A stretch of DNA of 64,000 bases from Asticcacaulis sp. AC460 (GTDB taxonomy: Bacteria; Pseudomonadota; Alphaproteobacteria; Caulobacterales; Caulobacteraceae): positions 1 to 64,000 of the forward strand of contig NZ_AWGD01000018.1 of NCBI RefSeq assembly GCF_000495795.1. The letters run 5' to 3'. This document shows positions 62,517 through 64,000 of the stretch, in pieces; position 1 is the first letter of the stretch, and every line of letters starts with the position of its first letter. A model generated the notes under the pieces. The model saw only the letters and a program-made list of their open reading frames with translations. It did no database searches and had not been told where the DNA came from. Made by a program: the position numbers and the translations under genes.

Positions 62517-63296
62517 TCAGCCCGGTTTGCGGATCAGGAAGGTGATGTGTGCGCTCAGCATCAGCTGGAGCAGGTTGATTTCCGCCGGCGTGCGTCCCAG
62601 CCGCAGGCCGTAGGCGGCACACTGATCGTGGAAGAAATTGTCGCGGCGGATCAGGTCCTGCAGGTCGTGGCGCGTGGTCGTCATGACGCGAAGACGATGG
62701 AGCATCCACGAAAAGACGTCGTAGGCGGGATGGATCTCTTCCAGGCGTAGCCCGGCCTGCAGGGCCAGCCTCTTCAGGCCCAGGGGCGTGAAATTGTACA
62801 GGGCATTGTGATGGACCTGTTCGAGATGGCCTACGGCGCCTAACAGGATGCCGTTGGGTTTCAGTACACGGGCGATTTCCGCAAAAGCGAGGTCGGGCGA
62901 ACGCTCATAACGAAAAGCATGAAAGGCATAGACGGCGTCGAAACTGGCGTCGTCATAGGGCAGGGGCGCTTGCTCCCCGAGATCGAAGCTGCCCGTATTG
63001 AACGCCTGGCGGACGAAACCAAAGTGCTCGAGTATGGCGCGCTGGCCATCGCCGCCGTAGTGATAGTCGAGCACGGTCGGCGCCGTGTCGTACAGGGCCT
63101 GGTGCGAGCGGCTGAACCGCTCGGCCAGTTGTTCCGGGGACACCGGCGCGGTGGAGACCTGGCCAACGAAGGGGGCGATTTCCCGGTACAGGTCGCCATC
63201 GAGGACCAGTTCCTGACCGTCGTCGAAAATGCCGCCGATCAGGGCCTCAAGGCCTGTAACGGTCTGCTGGGAAATATCTGCGGGAGGCCCGTCCAT
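62517..63296 (-). CDS. SAM-dependent methyltransferase-like protein
   Basis: The 259-residue protein has the middle and late parts of a class I methyltransferase: 'EQAPLPYDDASFDAVYAFHA', 'FRYERSPDLAFAEIARVLKP' and 'NGILLGAVGHLEQVHHN'. The glycine-rich SAM-binding loop (GxGxG) expected before this is not recognisable; the region 'TVLDYHYGGDGQRAILEHFG' may be a divergent substitute. It could be a degenerate or unusual enzyme. The start at ATG 63296 is a choice; a TTG at 63332 would add 12 residues and also has no clear ribosome-binding site. Confidence 0.75.
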   Translation of the reverse strand: MDGPPADISQQTVTGLEALIGGIFDDGQELVLDGDLYREIAPFVGQVSTAPVSPEQLAERFSRSHQALYDTAPTVLDYHYGGDGQRAILEHFGFVRQAFNTGSFDLGEQAPLPYDDASFDAVYAFHAFRYERSPDLAFAEIARVLKPNGILLGAVGHLEQVHHNALYNFTPLGLKRLALQAGLRLEEIHPAYDVFSWMLHRLRVMTTTRHDLQDLIRRDNFFHDQCAAYGLRLGRTPAEINLLQLMLSAHITFLIRKPG

Positions 63297-63359
63297 GACG
63301 GACTGTATCTCACGTAAGATTCCACCGGGCAAGCCATGACAGGCCGTGAGCGCCGCTTA

Positions 63360-64000
63360 TCACCAGACGATATGGGCCAGGACGTCGGCCGTGGTCGCGC
63401 TGTTGACGGTTATGACATTGCCGCCGCCCAGGGTGATCAGGACATTGGCGCCTGACTGGGTGACGAGGCCCGCATTGGCCACGCCGCCGGTATAGGCGTT
63501 GATGTTGATCGTGTCGTTCTGTGCCGCGCTGAAGTCGGTGACCGTGTCGGTCCCGCTGCTCGTTTCGAACAGGAACAGATCGCTGCCCAGGCCGCCGGCC
63601 AGGATATCCGTCCCGCCCTTGCCGTTGATCGTGTTGTTGCCATCATTGCCGGTCAGGCTGTTGGCGAGCGAATTGCCGGTGGCGTTGACGTTGGCCGATC
63701 CGGTCAGGACGATCGCCTCGGCATAGCGGCCACTCAGGGAATAGCTTGCGGTCGAATAGATGAGGTCCGTACCTTCGCCATTGGCTTCGACAACATTGTC
63801 ACCCGCGCTCTGGACATAGTAGGTGTCGTTGCCCAGGCCCCCGGTCAGGACGTTGACGCCGCTGTTGCCGCTGAGGACATTGTTCAGCGCATTGCCGGTG
63901 CCGTTGATCGCTGACGTGCCGGTCAGGCTCAGATTCTCGACATTGGCGCCCAGGGTGTAGGTGAGCGCCGTCGCGACCAGGTCGATGCCTTCGCCGACCG
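63360..64000 (-). CDS. RTX calcium-binding protein, C-terminal part (5' end outside window)
   Basis: The frame is open from the right edge to TGA at 63360-63362, giving the last 212 residues. 'GLGNDTYYVQSAGDNVVEA' and the linker with 'LSGRYAEAIVLTGSANVNAT' are RTX beta-roll and linker patterns like those in the other two RTX genes. The end ('GANVLITLGGGNVITVNSAT', then 'TADVLAHIVW') is a common C-terminal module of RTX proteins. It is the third RTX gene in the window. Its N-terminal domains, which would reveal any activity, lie outside. Confidence 0.92.
   Translation of the reverse strand, partial: VGEGIDLVATALTYTLGANVENLSLTGTSAINGTGNALNNVLSGNSGVNVLTGGLGNDTYYVQSAGDNVVEANGEGTDLIYSTASYSLSGRYAEAIVLTGSANVNATGNSLANSLTGNDGNNTINGKGGTDILAGGLGSDLFLFETSSGTDTVTDFSAAQNDTININAYTGGVANAGLVTQSGANVLITLGGGNVITVNSATTADVLAHIVW

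Overview
The window looks like chromosome of an alphaproteobacterium of the order Caulobacterales, with Asticcacaulis or a close relative as the best guess. The reasons are high GC, the hemC-hemD-mitofilin-like-hemY block next to tsaD-gpsA, hslV and hslU flanking two small genes, a TonB-dependent receptor, ChrR-type and other ECF sigma factors, a GH9 cellulase and several RTX proteins. The genus is inferred from gene content only; no database search was possible.

Layout. 1-1860: the 3' end of an RTX protein and an outer-membrane barrel. 1966-7990: a nickel-handling neighbourhood with nikR, a TonB-dependent receptor behind a perfect NikR operator (GTATGA-N16-TCATAC), hupE with an unknown membrane partner, and a DUF4198 protein; an ECF sigma factor with its ChrR-like cupin anti-sigma lies inside it. 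8209-11599: envelope genes (lipoproteins, a DUF4331 protein, a one-TM proline-rich protein). 11600-13160: a small decayed, AT-richer island against the 3' end of tRNA-Thr(CGT). 13264-21497: haem and core metabolism (hemY-like, a frameshifted mitofilin-like gene, hemD, hemC; divergently tsaD, gpsA and a translationally coupled GH9 cellulase). 21494-25960: an SdpR/SdpI-like pair, a small secreted protein, a Phd/VapC toxin-antitoxin pair and an MFS/spermidine-synthase fusion.

26132-33751 is a complete Zorya type I anti-phage operon (zorA, zorB, zorC, zorD), every junction a 4-bp overlap, with visibly lower GC than the flanks. From 33788 to 63332 the window is mostly housekeeping: creatininase-like amidase, acetyl-CoA synthetase, MOSC, GST, DNA glycosylases, RlmN, cytochrome c, MoeB/ThiF, HslVU, LMW phosphatase, lipase, MazG-like, Nth, PfkB kinase and Smr. 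Among these are two apparently catalytically dead proteins: a trypsin-like pseudoprotease beside DUF350, and a PAS/coiled-coil protein ending in a histidine-less DHp-like segment. A 1058-residue RTX protein made of two similar halves lies at 48307-51483, and another RTX gene runs off the right edge.

Intergenic structure is rich: three members of a hairpin repeat family at gene 3' ends (1859-1962, 22964-23062, 58752-58798), two large inverted repeats built from short tandem units (7996-8125, 54381-54504), and several candidate operators. The best-defined defence system (Zorya) is already known. The less-described candidates are the NikR-linked nickel cassette, the DUF4331 operon, the pseudoprotease/DUF350 pair and the degenerate PAS kinase.
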